The position numbers and the translations under genes are program-made. The notes under the pieces were generated by a model. It did no database searches. It saw nothing but the letters and a program-made list of their open reading frames with translations, and had not been told where the DNA came from. From the NCBI GenBank assembly GCA_019745155.1, contig JAIETM010000015.1, forward strand, positions 143,214-207,213: a stretch of 64,000 nt of DNA, written 5' to 3'. Positions 42,600-51,520 of this stretch are shown here, piece by piece (position 1 is the first letter of the stretch; each line of letters starts with the position of its first letter). The stretch is from Chitinophagaceae bacterium (GTDB lineage: Bacteria > Bacteroidota > Bacteroidia > Chitinophagales > Chitinophagaceae).

Positions 42600-43328
42600 C
42601 TACTTGTAAATCCTTCCCGCCCCGCGGAATCTTGGCTGCCAGTAACGATCATTTAAATCGCTGATGGTAACGCCACCACTACTGGATGCATGTGCAAACT
42701 TGTTATTCGTTAGATAAATACCTACGTGTGAAATAGATCTACCAGTCGTTTGAAAGAACACCAAATCACCTTCGCGCAATTCATTCACCCCAATCTTTTC
42801 TGCTTGCTGATGCTGCTCCTTCGCCGTACGTTTCAATTCCTTGCCGTACACATCTTTCAAGATCATCTTTGTAAAGCCTGAGCAGTCGATACAGTTCTGT
42901 GTATTGCCACCTAAGCAGTATGGCGTCGACCACCATTGGTCAATCAATTGCAGCAAAGGCAGGTTATTCAATTCCTCTACCGGCGCATTCACAATCAAAG
43001 AATACTTGTATTGCAAAGCTGCTGCTTTCTCAATATCCAGTTTGGGAATATTGGGATTGCTAAAGCCATAGCTCGCATCATTGTTGGCAGCATCACCTGC
43101 TTCAGTAATTTTTCTGCGTTGATTGGTGGTACTGGTCTTGTGTCTGGAAGTAACTGCATTGCCAGGCGTTACTTCGATATTGTCCAGAAACACCGGATTG
43201 CTCTTGCGGGTTTTCTTGGGCGCACTATTGGCCATTGACCCATCCTTATCCGTCAACTTGCGAATGGTTTTACAAGAGCCGAAAACCAGCACCAAGCAAC
43301 AACTGATATAGATGGGAAATTTCCGCAT
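42600..43328 (-). CDS. NlpC/P60 (C40) cell-wall hydrolase lipoprotein
   Basis: A 242-residue predicted lipoprotein from the ATG at 43328 (signal with lipobox VFGSC). The C-terminal about 130 residues are an NlpC/P60 domain with catalytic Cys in NCIDCSGFTKMIL, His in SISHVGIYL, and a third polar residue in FAHASSSGG. The domain cleaves the D-Glu/diamino-acid bond of the peptidoglycan stem peptide. The N-terminal linker is basic and low-complexity (SNSAPKKTRKSNPVF-like). It is divergent from dnaE and ends 6 bp from the flippase stop. Confidence 0.9.
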   Translation of the reverse strand: MRKFPIYISCCLVLVFGSCKTIRKLTDKDGSMANSAPKKTRKSNPVFLDNIEVTPGNAVTSRHKTSTTNQRRKITEAGDAANNDASYGFSNPNIPKLDIEKAAALQYKYSLIVNAPVEELNNLPLLQLIDQWWSTPYCLGGNTQNCIDCSGFTKMILKDVYGKELKRTAKEQHQQAEKIGVNELREGDLVFFQTTGRSISHVGIYLTNNKFAHASSSGGVTISDLNDRYWQPRFRGAGRIYK

Positions 43329-43484
43329 AAAGTGCTGCAAATTAAGCAGGTATTCCCCATTGGGGCAAAAACAGTCGTCAGAAATTGGTCAAATATGGGC
43401 TTTGTGGATAATTGAGGCTGGTTTTTGAACGGGCTGACAGCGATATTTGGCGTTGCAGTTACCTGTTTATCAACTGCCTAGCCT

Positions 43485-46400
43485 ATGTGTCAGTTTTCGC
43501 ATTTACACGTTCATACGCAATACTCTTTATTAGATGGAGCAGCTTCCATCGATAGTCTTTATAAGAAAGCCGCCAAAGACAATATGCCTGCCCTGGCCAT
43601 TACCGACCACGGCAATATGTTCGGCGCTTTTGAATTTGTGAGCCAGGCTTGGAAGAATACCAAGGTGGTGGGTAAAGATGCCAATGGCAAAGACATTGTT
43701 GAGCCAGTCATCAAACCTATTGTCGGTTGCGAGTTTTATGTGGTGCGCGACCGCTTTGCCAAATCCTTCACCAAAGACATGAAGGATGAGCGTTATCACC
43801 AGGTACTGCTGGCCAAGAATAAAAAGGGGTATGAAAACCTGATCAAGCTCACTTCACTCGGGTATATCGAGGGTATGTATAGCAAATACCCGCGTATTGA
43901 TAAATCACTGATTGAAAAATACCATGAAGGCCTCATCGCAACCACTTGTTGTATTGGTGCATACGTGCCCCAAACCATTTTGCATGAGGATGAAGCAAAA
44001 GCAGAGAAAGAATTCAACTGGTGGTTAAACCTGTTTGGCGAAGATTATTATGTGGAACTGCAGCGTCACCAGATCAAAGAACAGGAACAAATCAATCAGA
44101 CCTTACTCAAGTTTGCCAAGAAATACAATGTGCCTGTCATAGCAACAAATGATAGTCACTATACAGATCAAGACGATTACAATGCCCACGATATTCTCTT
44201 GTGCATCAATACCGGTGAAAAACAAAGCACGCCGGGATTTGATGATTTTGTGAACGATGATGCCCACGTAAAAAACCGTCGCTTCAAATTTCCCAACGAC
44301 CAGTTCTATTTCAAGAGCACGGAGGAAATGAAGCAACTCTTCAGCGATATTCCTGAAGCAATTGAGAATACCAACGCCATTGTTGATAAAGTGGAAGTGC
44401 TGAACCTGAAGAAAGACATTCTTCTGCCTGCCTTCCCTATTCCTCAATCCTTTCAGGTGCATGAAGACAGCAATCTGAATCAATGGGAATATCTCAAACA
44501 TATTACTTATGAAGGTGCACGTCAACGCTATCATGAGATCACGAGTGAAGTGCAAGAGCGTATCGATTTCGAGCTCTTCACCATCAAGACCATGGGCTTT
44601 GCGGGTTACTTCCTCATCGTGAGTGATTTCATCAAAGCCGGTCGCGATTTGGGCGTATTCGTTGGTCCGGGCCGTGGTTCTGCTGCGGGTTCGGTGGTAG
44701 CTTATTGTATCGGCATCACCAATATTGATCCGATTAAATACAATTTGCTGTTCGAGCGTTTCCTCAATCCGGATCGTAAGAGCATGCCGGATATTGATAC
44801 GGACTTCGATGATGAAGGCCGTCAGAAAGTGATTGATTATGTGGTGGACAAATATGGCAAATCGCAGGTGGCACAAATCATCACCTATGGTACCATGGCA
44901 GCCAAAATGAGTATCAAAGATGTGGCCCGTGTATTGGATCTGCCATTAGCAGAAAGCAATGCACTCGCTAAGATGGTACCTGATAGACCAGGTACAGATT
45001 TAGGTCGTGTCTTAACCGCACCCCTCACCAAGAAGGAAGGCGAGAAATCCTTAGAAGAAAAAGAAGGTTTCGGGCCTGATGAAATTGAGAACATCAAGAA
45101 GCTGCGCGAAATCTATCATGGCAATGATATTCGTGCACAGGTATTGAAAGAAGCAGAACGATTGGAAGGCAGTGTGCGCAATACCGGTATTCACGCAGCA
45201 GGTATCATCATCGCACCAAGAGACTTAACAGAATTGATTCCGGTTGCAACCGCAAAAGACTCTGATCTCTGGGTTACACAGATTGAAGGCAGCACCATTG
45301 AAGAAGCAGGTGTTATCAAGATGGACTTTTTGGGTTTGAAGACCCTCTCCATTTTGAAAACGGCTTTGGAACTCATCAAACAAAACCATGGCGTAGATAT
45401 TGATCTGGATACGATTCCATTGGATGATGAAAAAACTTTTCATCTCTATCAAAAGGGTGAAACCAATGGTACTTTCCAGTTTGAAAGTGTGGGTATGCAG
45501 AAATACCTCCGCGAACTCAAGCCCGATAAATTCGACGACCTGATTGCGATGAACGCACTCTATCGTCCCGGCCCATTGGCTTATATCCCCAACTTTATTG
45601 ATCGTAAACACGGCAGGGAAAAGATTGTGTATGACCTGCCCGATATGGAAGAATATTTATCTGATACCTACGGTATTACCGTGTATCAGGAGCAGGTGAT
45701 GTTGCTCTCACAAAAACTGGCCGGCTTCTCCAAAGGTGATGCGGATGTACTCCGTAAAGCCATGGGTAAAAAGCAGAAAGCCGTGCTGGATAAAATGAAA
45801 GCACAGTTTATCAGCGGCGCCAAAACAAAAGGCCATCCTGAAGATAAGCTCGAAAAAATCTGGACCGACTGGGAAGCATTTGCCCAATACGCTTTCAACA
45901 AATCGCACTCTACCTGTTATGCGTTTGTAGCGTATCAGACTGCTTACCTCAAAGCTCACTATCCTTCTGAATACATGGCTGCGGTATTGAACCATGCAGG
46001 TAGTATTGAAAAGATTACTTTCTTCATGGAAGAGTGTAAACGCATGGGCATAAAAGTATTAGGCCCGGATATCAATGAATCACTCAAAGGTTTTGCCGTG
46101 AACAAAAAAGGCGAAATCCGTTTTGGTTTGGGTGGATTGAAAGGTGTGGGTGAATCGGCTGTGGAAGTGATCATCAACGAACGATTGAAACATGGCGCGT
46201 ATCAGGATATGTTTGATTTTATTCAACGGGTGATCTCACGCAACGTGAATAAGAAATCATTGGAAAGTCTGGCTTATTCCGGTGCATTCGATTGCTTCCC
46301 GCAATTCCACCGTGCGCAGTATTTCCATATTGCAGATGGCGACCGCATCAATGGTTTGGAAAGAATTATTGCATACGGACAGGGTCAGCAACAATTGACT

Positions 46401-47159
46401 GCAGGTACAACGAACACTTTGTTTGGTGATTTGCCTGCGGCGATGGAAGTGCCCAAACCCAAGATTGGCCCTTGCGAACCATGGACGCTCACAGAATTGC
46501 TGGAGCACGAAAAAGAAGTAACGGGCATGTTCATGAGTGGTCACCCATTAGACCACTTCAAATTTGAGTTGAAATATTATGGCATCATGAGTCTGGGTGA
46601 TTTCAATGAGATCAAAGAATCTACTACCCTTACTGCTGCCAATGCAGGAAGAAATATGCGCATCGCGGGTTTGGTGATTGATGGCCAGCACCGCGTGACC
46701 AAGACGGGTAGAAATTTTGGTTCGTTGACGATTGAAGATTTTACTGGCAAGACAGAGATCATGTTGTGGAGCGATGATTATGTGAAGTTTCAGAACTATT
46801 TAGAGAAAGGCATGAACCTCTTGGTAAATGGATTCTTTAAGCAACGCTACAACAGCGATAGCTATGAGTTTAAAGTAACCTCCATCAATTTGTTGGAAAC
46901 AGCCAAGCAAAACCTCACCCGCAATATTGAGTTAACCATGCACCCTGCTGCGGTAAATCCGGAGATGGTACATTTTCTGGAAACCAATGTGCGCAAGCAT
47001 CCGGGGCGCTCGGCTTTGCGTTTTCATATCATGGAACCCAAGGAGCAATTGAAAGTGACCATGTTTACGGCAGAAATGGGTTTTACCATGAATGATGAAT
47101 TGGCCAATTACCTACTCAATAATCCTGACTTGGATGTGCATGTGGGATTGGTGGGGTAA
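43485..47159 (+). CDS. dnaE: DNA polymerase III alpha subunit
   Basis: The 1224-residue replicative polymerase, complete. It begins with a PHP domain with the metal-binding motif HLHVHTQYSLLDG and AITDHGNMFG, suggesting an intact proofreading-type PHP site. The polymerase core has PGRGSAAGSVVAYCIGI and the catalytic PDIDTDFDDEGR, followed by YGTMAAKMSIKDVARVL and DADVLRKAMGKK. The helix-hairpin-helix region is near 870 and the OB fold is near 1050 (NMRIAGLVIDGQHRVTKTG). Length is in the usual range. It is monocistronic, with 438 bp of repeat-rich DNA after it. Confidence 0.97.
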   Translation: MCQFSHLHVHTQYSLLDGAASIDSLYKKAAKDNMPALAITDHGNMFGAFEFVSQAWKNTKVVGKDANGKDIVEPVIKPIVGCEFYVVRDRFAKSFTKDMKDERYHQVLLAKNKKGYENLIKLTSLGYIEGMYSKYPRIDKSLIEKYHEGLIATTCCIGAYVPQTILHEDEAKAEKEFNWWLNLFGEDYYVELQRHQIKEQEQINQTLLKFAKKYNVPVIATNDSHYTDQDDYNAHDILLCINTGEKQSTPGFDDFVNDDAHVKNRRFKFPNDQFYFKSTEEMKQLFSDIPEAIENTNAIVDKVEVLNLKKDILLPAFPIPQSFQVHEDSNLNQWEYLKHITYEGARQRYHEITSEVQERIDFELFTIKTMGFAGYFLIVSDFIKAGRDLGVFVGPGRGSAAGSVVAYCIGITNIDPIKYNLLFERFLNPDRKSMPDIDTDFDDEGRQKVIDYVVDKYGKSQVAQIITYGTMAAKMSIKDVARVLDLPLAESNALAKMVPDRPGTDLGRVLTAPLTKKEGEKSLEEKEGFGPDEIENIKKLREIYHGNDIRAQVLKEAERLEGSVRNTGIHAAGIIIAPRDLTELIPVATAKDSDLWVTQIEGSTIEEAGVIKMDFLGLKTLSILKTALELIKQNHGVDIDLDTIPLDDEKTFHLYQKGETNGTFQFESVGMQKYLRELKPDKFDDLIAMNALYRPGPLAYIPNFIDRKHGREKIVYDLPDMEEYLSDTYGITVYQEQVMLLSQKLAGFSKGDADVLRKAMGKKQKAVLDKMKAQFISGAKTKGHPEDKLEKIWTDWEAFAQYAFNKSHSTCYAFVAYQTAYLKAHYPSEYMAAVLNHAGSIEKITFFMEECKRMGIKVLGPDINESLKGFAVNKKGEIRFGLGGLKGVGESAVEVIINERLKHGAYQDMFDFIQRVISRNVNKKSLESLAYSGAFDCFPQFHRAQYFHIADGDRINGLERIIAYGQGQQQLTAGTTNTLFGDLPAAMEVPKPKIGPCEPWTLTELLEHEKEVTGMFMSGHPLDHFKFELKYYGIMSLGDFNEIKESTTLTAANAGRNMRIAGLVIDGQHRVTKTGRNFGSLTIEDFTGKTEIMLWSDDYVKFQNYLEKGMNLLVNGFFKQRYNSDSYEFKVTSINLLETAKQNLTRNIELTMHPAAVNPEMVHFLETNVRKHPGRSALRFHIMEPKEQLKVTMFTAEMGFTMNDELANYLLNNPDLDVHVGLVG

Positions 47160-47193
47160 ATTAAGTTGCTGTTACTGAATGCAAAGGTTGAAA

Positions 47194-47371
47194 GCTCAGA
47201 GCTGAATGCTTAGGGCTAAAAGCAATTATCCTGCATTGAGCACTCTGCTTTACGCCTTTAGCCAGTATTGGGCATTCCATAAGGCAAAAGACAAAATCTA
47301 GCCTACGCCAAGGCTTCGGCAAGCAGGTCAAAAGCAAAAACTGGTCTTTGCGTTGCATAGCGTCTTAGCGC
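47194..47371 (+). repeat. 178-bp dispersed repeat, copy 1
   Basis: Near-identical (about 10 mismatches by eye, no gaps; the last about 85 bases identical) to 48383-48560 in the same orientation. It contains GCCTACGCCAAGGCTTCGGC and GTTGCATAGCGTCTTAGCGC. The rest of the interval to the antitoxin gene (47372-47597) holds a small hairpin CCATCC/GGATGG and TAGCTTTAGCG as at 37603, then an AT-rich stretch with no gene. Confidence 0.85.
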
Positions 47372-47597
47372 TTGCCCGCAGAAACTTTAGCGGTTTACCA
47401 TCCATAGCTTTAGCGAAGGATGGAGGCGGGGCTTTGCGGTTAAAACTCCGGAGAAAAAGCTCAAAGTTGAACGCATCACGCTCTGTGGTATAATTAATTA
47501 TATGCTCATTAGTTACACTTCCTTGAATCAGTCAAGCGTTTAATTTTATCAGAGCGATTTCTTAGAAAACAGTATTTTTAGGTATAACTCCTTCAAA

Positions 47598-47786
47598 ATG
47601 TCTAAAGAAGAAATAAAGAATGAAATTGGCAAAGTGCTGGATCATTTTTCAGATAAAGCCTTGAGAGAACTTCTGGCATTTTTAAAAGAATTAGACGCGA
47701 AACAGCACGCAACGCCTACAACGGATACGCTCTTACAAAAAATACTAACTGAGGATAAAGCATTGCTTGCAAAACTGGCTTTATGA
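47598..47786 (+). CDS. Probable antitoxin of the Fic/Doc toxin
   Basis: A 62-residue acidic-basic helical protein (SKEEIKNEIGKVLDHFSDKA; LLAFLKELDAKQ). It has no Phd-type DNA-binding domain that I can recognise, nor the inhibitory S/T-x-x-x-E-G/N motif of Fic antitoxins. It overlaps the toxin gene by 4 bp (ATGA), the usual arrangement of a toxin-antitoxin pair, with the smaller gene first. The call depends on this position. Confidence 0.65.
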   Translation: MSKEEIKNEIGKVLDHFSDKALRELLAFLKELDAKQHATPTTDTLLQKILTEDKALLAKLAL

Positions 47787-48166
47787 TGACCCTAGGGGAA
47801 GTTGAAAGGATTCATCGAGTCCTCATAGCCGAATTTGGTGGCACTACTGGTATCAGAGATAAGGCTTCGTTAGAAGCTGCACTAGCCCGACCATTTCAAA
47901 CTTTTGATGGCAATGAACTATACCCAAGCCCAATTACAAAAGCAGCTTCTTTAATTGAAAGTATACTTACCAATCATCCTTTTTTGGATGGAAATAAAAG
48001 AACTGGTTATGTGCTCATGCGACTCCTTTTGTTAAGGGATCATTTAGATATCAATGCAACCCAAGAAGAAAAATACAGTTTCGTAATTCATATTGCAACT
48101 GGTAAAATTGCGTTTGAAGCCATTGTAGATTGGTTGACTCTGCATACAATCACATTGAATAAATAG
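47783..48166 (+). CDS. doc: Fic/Doc-family death-on-curing toxin
   Basis: A 127-residue Fic-fold protein with the active motif HPFLDGNKRTGYVLM near 68-82. This has the canonical Fic HPFxxGNKR form with Gly rather than the Doc-type Asp-Ala-Asn-Lys. Length and the N-terminal GEVERIHRVLIAEFGGTTGIRD fit the Doc (death-on-curing) family, which modify a translation factor by AMP or phosphate transfer. The Gly suggests an AMP-transferase-like binding loop. It is translationally coupled to the 62-residue antitoxin and flanked by direct repeats. Confidence 0.85.
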   Translation: MMTLGEVERIHRVLIAEFGGTTGIRDKASLEAALARPFQTFDGNELYPSPITKAASLIESILTNHPFLDGNKRTGYVLMRLLLLRDHLDINATQEEKYSFVIHIATGKIAFEAIVDWLTLHTITLNK

Positions 48167-48382
48167 TTATTTGTTACTTTTTTTTAGAGGTTTTCTCCAA
48201 TCAGAAATTACAAATCCAACATAAACCTATGCGTTAACTCCGCTCCTCTCAAACTCTGCGGTGAAAATGTTAAGTTGGATGCTTTCACGCTAAGCTCGCC
48301 AGGATAATAAAGCCCGCAAGGGATTCTGTATGGTTTGCGCGCTTGATTAACCTTGTGTGCCTTGCGTGAAATTCCCTTTTAT

Positions 48383-48560
48383 GCTCAAAGCTGAATGCTT
48401 AATGCTAAAAGCCATCGTCATGCATTGAGCACTCTGCTTTATGCCTTTAGCCAGTATTGGGCATTCCATAAGTCAAAAGGCAAAATCTAGCCTACGCCAA
48501 GGCTTCGGCAAGCAGGTCAAAAGCAAAAACTGGTCTTTGCGTTGCATAGCGTCTTAGCGC
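48383..48560 (+). repeat. 178-bp dispersed repeat, copy 2
   Basis: Direct repeat of 47194-47371, same length, starting 1,189 bp further. The surrounding intergenic region 48167-48777 holds no gene: it also has related phrases (AACTCTGCGGTGAAAAT, CCTTTGCGGTTAAATAATGG) and a third partial copy at 48675-48744. Confidence 0.85.
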
Positions 48561-48674
48561 CTTTGCGGTTAAATAATGGTTTCTCAGGTTATCTCTTGAG
48601 AAAGTTATGATTTGAAAATCTCTGCGCAACCTCTGCTCCTCTCTATCTCTGCGGTGAAAATTCTAGAGAAAAAA

Positions 48675-48744
48675 GCTCAAAGCTGAATGCTTAAGGCTAA
48701 AAGCAATCATCACGCATTGAGCACTCAGCATGATGCCTTTAGCC
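48675..48744 (+). repeat. Partial third copy of the dispersed repeat
   Basis: About 70 bp matching the first third of copies 1 and 2 (GCTCAAAGCTGAATGCTTAA ... GCATTGAGCACTC ... GCCTTTAGCC), with a few differences. It ends about 33 bp before the DUF1801 gene. Confidence 0.75.
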
Positions 48745-48777
48745 TAAAATAATTAACTTGAGGCACAACCCTTAGAC

Positions 48778-49185
48778 ATGTACAAAGATTTCGCCGGGTC
48801 TGTGGATGAGTTTATTAAACGCTATCCCAAGCCAATACAACAACAACTGAAAACACTACGTGCTTGTATCAAAACCCATGCACCCGAAGCCACAGAATCC
48901 ATCAGCTATGGTATGCCTGCTTACAAACTCAACGGCCCCCTGATCTATTTTGGGGTTCATGCCAAGCATATCGGTTTCTATCCAACGGGCGAAGGGGTAA
49001 AAGCTTTTGAGAAAAAGATCATTCAACTTGGTTACGCTTATTCCAAAGGCGCCATACAATTTCCCCTCGACCAGCCTATTCCGGTGGATTTGGTAGAAGC
49101 GATTGTGAAACACAGGGTTGTAAGTAATAAGGCAAAAGCTAGCCTACGCCAAGGCTTCGGCAAGCAGGTGAAAAGCAAAAAGTGA
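48778..49185 (+). CDS. DUF1801 (YdhG/iron-chaperone-like) protein with repeat-derived C-terminus
   Basis: A 135-residue cytoplasmic protein of the DUF1801 family (FIKRYPKPIQQQLKTLRACI; ATESISYGMPAYKLNGPLIYFGVHAKHIGFYP; GAIQFPLDQPIP), related to Bacillus frataxin-like iron chaperones; function here unknown. The last about 15 residues (ASLRQGFGKQVKSKK) are encoded by the 49138-49181 copy of the dispersed repeat, so the original C-terminus was replaced or extended by repeat insertion. The family normally ends near that point. Confidence 0.85.
   Translation: MYKDFAGSVDEFIKRYPKPIQQQLKTLRACIKTHAPEATESISYGMPAYKLNGPLIYFGVHAKHIGFYPTGEGVKAFEKKIIQLGYAYSKGAIQFPLDQPIPVDLVEAIVKHRVVSNKAKASLRQGFGKQVKSKK
49138..49181 (+). 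repeat. Repeat fragment inside the DUF1801 coding end
   Basis: CTAGCCTACGCCAAGGCTTC and the following bases up to AAAAGCAAAAA match positions 47299-47340 and 48487-48529 with one difference by eye. It is in frame and supplies the stop-proximal codons. Confidence 0.8.
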
Positions 49186-49517
49186 TTTGAAATTGTACAA
49201 TATCGAGGTTCGAGGAAAGAGAATAGAAATGGTCTTTAGACTTTGGTCTTTTGTCTTTGGCCTTATTGGTTAAGCGAATTAGATGAGGCTTCCTCAAATA
49301 TTCAAAACTGTTGGATAATTCTTGCTTTGAGCATAACCATTTCTAAAATCTAAAATTTCATATCAGCAAAAAAATCTCCCCTGCCAATTATTCATTCTTA
49401 ATTATTAATTCCTAATTTAGTCTCACCCCCACCATTTTAGCCTTAATGATTAATTGCTGTTTCAATTCCTTTTTGCAGTAGGTAAAACCTGCTATTATGG
49501 ATTAATTTGTAATACTA
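49186..49517. repeat. Intergenic region with degenerate GTCTTTGG and AT-rich repeats
   Basis: About 330 bp without a gene. It holds a run of degenerate units of the GGTCTTT type (49230-49265, like 54108-54137) and an AT-rich motif at 49386-49418 that is the inverted counterpart of the one at 37511. No promoter or RNA gene was recognised apart from a weak TTAATTTG before the next gene. Confidence 0.6.
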
Positions 49518-50327
49518 ATGGAATACAATTTGCAATATCATGGTGACCATTTAGAAAGAAGTTATTTCGACTTTATTCAAACGTATTTTAAAACATATGA
49601 AGCTGTATGGAAAATATTTATTGGTAATAAAGGTGATGATACTAAGGCAGATATTGAAGGTTATTCTACAGAAAAAAACATTCAAAGACAAAAATTTTCA
49701 GAACACACTTATACTATTTTGCAATCTTTGATTTTATTGAAAAGGTTAATTGATAAGGGTGCATACAGCAGATCTATTTTAAATACAACAGAAGACATTT
49801 TAGATTTGCAGGACAATCTTCTTCTATTTTTCACTCATTTAGGAAGAATAACCAATAATGTTGAAGAGGCTTCTGCGTTGTTAGGGTTGAAAGAAACAGA
49901 AACATCAAACCTTCTAAAAGAATTTTATCACAAGCGCCACATTTTGGTACATGGTAAAATGCTTCCAATAATATTTAAATCAGAAGGAGAAATACTTATA
50001 CCTGTGTTAAGCAAAAATGGGACAGACCTAACTGGATGGTATCATAAGGAACATTCATGGCTTGATATAGTTAGTCTTCCCACATTAGAAGTTGGCCAAA
50101 CAGCATCTAAACTTTTCTGGGATTTATTACCTAAACTAGAAGAGATTTTTGGGGTATTCAAAAAAGTGATTGAAGCTGACTTAGGCAAACAAGGCCTCAA
50201 ACTAAAATTTGAACACAATATTCATAACAACATTCAAGGATCAGGAAGCGGTTCATTTGATAATAAAGCATCAAATTGTGGAATAGTAATGTATGGGCTT
50301 AATAACATTAATAAAACTAAATGGTAG
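49518..50327 (+). CDS. HEPN-like protein of unknown function
   Basis: A 269-residue, mainly helical cytoplasmic protein, more AT-rich than its neighbours. It has the HEPN ribonuclease signature R-x4-H in YHKRHILVHGKM (Arg140, His145) after helices with HTYTILQSLILLKRLIDKG and LDLQDNLLLFFTHLGR. The C-terminal part ends in a low-complexity GSGSGSFDNKAS. HEPN proteins are often RNA-cleaving toxins or antiphage factors. No obvious MNT antitoxin is next to it; the downstream gene codes for a lipoprotein. The call rests on the motif and helical pattern. Confidence 0.55.
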   Translation: MEYNLQYHGDHLERSYFDFIQTYFKTYEAVWKIFIGNKGDDTKADIEGYSTEKNIQRQKFSEHTYTILQSLILLKRLIDKGAYSRSILNTTEDILDLQDNLLLFFTHLGRITNNVEEASALLGLKETETSNLLKEFYHKRHILVHGKMLPIIFKSEGEILIPVLSKNGTDLTGWYHKEHSWLDIVSLPTLEVGQTASKLFWDLLPKLEEIFGVFKKVIEADLGKQGLKLKFEHNIHNNIQGSGSGSFDNKASNCGIVMYGLNNINKTKW

Positions 50328-50407
50328 AATTATTGAGTAGATTACTACAATTCCTAATTTATTTTTGAAGCTACCTAAAATTAAATTTTACTATTAAAAA
50401 TGAAGAT

Positions 50408-50725
50408 ATGAAATGGTTTTTATCCTCTTTTTTATTTCTATTCTTTCTTGGTTCTTGCTCAAAGAAATTAAATTATGAGGGTAATTGGCAAAGCGTTGAT
50501 TATCCAAATACTACATTAAGTATTATTCATTTATCAGAAAATATTTACTTAATCACATACCATGAAGAATTGTCGGCTGGCACTTATTCTCATGGAAAGT
50601 ATTCGGGCATTTTAAAAGATGGTCAAATTGAAGTAGAAAGTAGAAGATCAAAAATTATTTATTTGTCAGAAAAAGATGAAGTTTTGTTTGAGGACAAATT
50701 GTTTAAACATGTTATTCTAAAATAA
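50408..50725 (+). CDS. Small lipoprotein of unknown function
   Basis: A 105-residue predicted lipoprotein (signal with FLGSC at 13-17). The mature part is beta-rich (TTLSIIHLSENIYLITYHEE; HGKYSGILKDGQIEVES) and looks like a small lipocalin- or jelly-roll-like domain. No family recognised. It is AT-rich like the gene 80 bp upstream, and the two may have been acquired together. Confidence 0.65.
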   Translation: MKWFLSSFLFLFFLGSCSKKLNYEGNWQSVDYPNTTLSIIHLSENIYLITYHEELSAGTYSHGKYSGILKDGQIEVESRRSKIIYLSEKDEVLFEDKLFKHVILK

Positions 50726-51022
50726 GATACTTGTATTCGTAATTAGAATTTGTTATCGCTAAAGTTACTTATCAACTTTAAATCTTATAGTTTAAAGCAT
50801 TGGGCATTTGCTATAAGCAATCCTTCAATCCCAAATCCCAAATCAAAAATCTCCAATAATCTTCGTTAAGCCTTGAGTATGAAGAACTAAGCGTTACACA
50901 AAGTGCTGAATTTCAAATCTCAAATAACAAATCCCTAAATGAATTAACGCCCTTCTGTCAGCCTGTTTTGGCATAATCACAGGTGTGGATAAGTCAAAAA
51001 AGCACAAATTCCCGGCTGGAAC
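50726..51022. other. Intergenic region before trxA
   Basis: About 300 bp without a gene. It contains AAATCCCAAATC-type repetitions (50829-50850 and 50910-50940) resembling other low-complexity intergenic stretches of this window. Nothing else recognised. Confidence 0.45.
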
Positions 51023-51030
51023 TATATTTG
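51023..51030 (+). promoter_or_regulatory. -7 promoter element of trxA
   Basis: TATATTTG fits TAnnTTTG exactly; the ATG of trxA is 49 bp further. A good -33 TTTG was not seen. Confidence 0.5.
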
Positions 51031-51079
51031 ACATCCCTTGTTTACAAAACAAGATTTCAAACAAATAAACAATACAATC

Positions 51080-51397
51080 ATGGCTTTAGAATTTACAGAT
51101 GCCAATTTCCAGACAGATGTGCTGGCGAGCGATAAATTAACAGTAGTAGATTTCTGGGCAGAATGGTGTGGCCCCTGCCGCGCTATCGGCCCCGTTATTG
51201 AAGAGTTGTCTAAAGAATATGCCGGTAAGGTAAATGTGGGCAAACTCAATGTAGACCACAACCCCAATGTGAGCGTGAACTTCGGTATCACTTCTATCCC
51301 TGCCATCCTCTTCATCAAGAATGGTCAGGTAGTTGACAAGCAAATTGGTGCCGTACCTAAGAGCGTGTTGGAGAAGAAGATCCAGGCGCATATCTAA
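51080..51397 (+). CDS. trxA: Thioredoxin
   Basis: A 105-residue thioredoxin from the ATG at 51080; the frame is open upstream but the family begins here. It has the active site WCGPC (Cys30, Cys33), [19 protein letters not shown] and the cis-Pro loop [12 protein letters not shown]. It reduces protein disulfides in the cytoplasm. It is a single gene with its own promoter and a strong terminator 23 bp after the stop. Confidence 0.96.
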   Translation: MALEFTDANFQTDVLASDKLTVVDFWAEWCGPCRAIGPVIEELSKEYAGKVNVGKLNVDHNPNVSVNFGITSIPAILFIKNGQVVDKQIGAVPKSVLEKKIQAHI

Positions 51398-51420
51398 TTA
51401 ACCTTTGGATGGGTTAGTAT

Positions 51421-51460
51421 CCCCGCATCCCGAAGTATTGGGATTGCGGGGATTTTTTCT
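51421..51460 (+). terminator. Intrinsic terminator of trxA
   Basis: GC-rich hairpin CCCCGCATCCC...GGGATTGCGGGG (one bulge) followed by ATTTTTTCT. Confidence 0.85.
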
Positions 51461-51520
51461 GTATGCCCAATTAGTTTTTCTTTTAACTTACCGGCTCAAA
51501 CCAACTTGCTAACCCTACTC

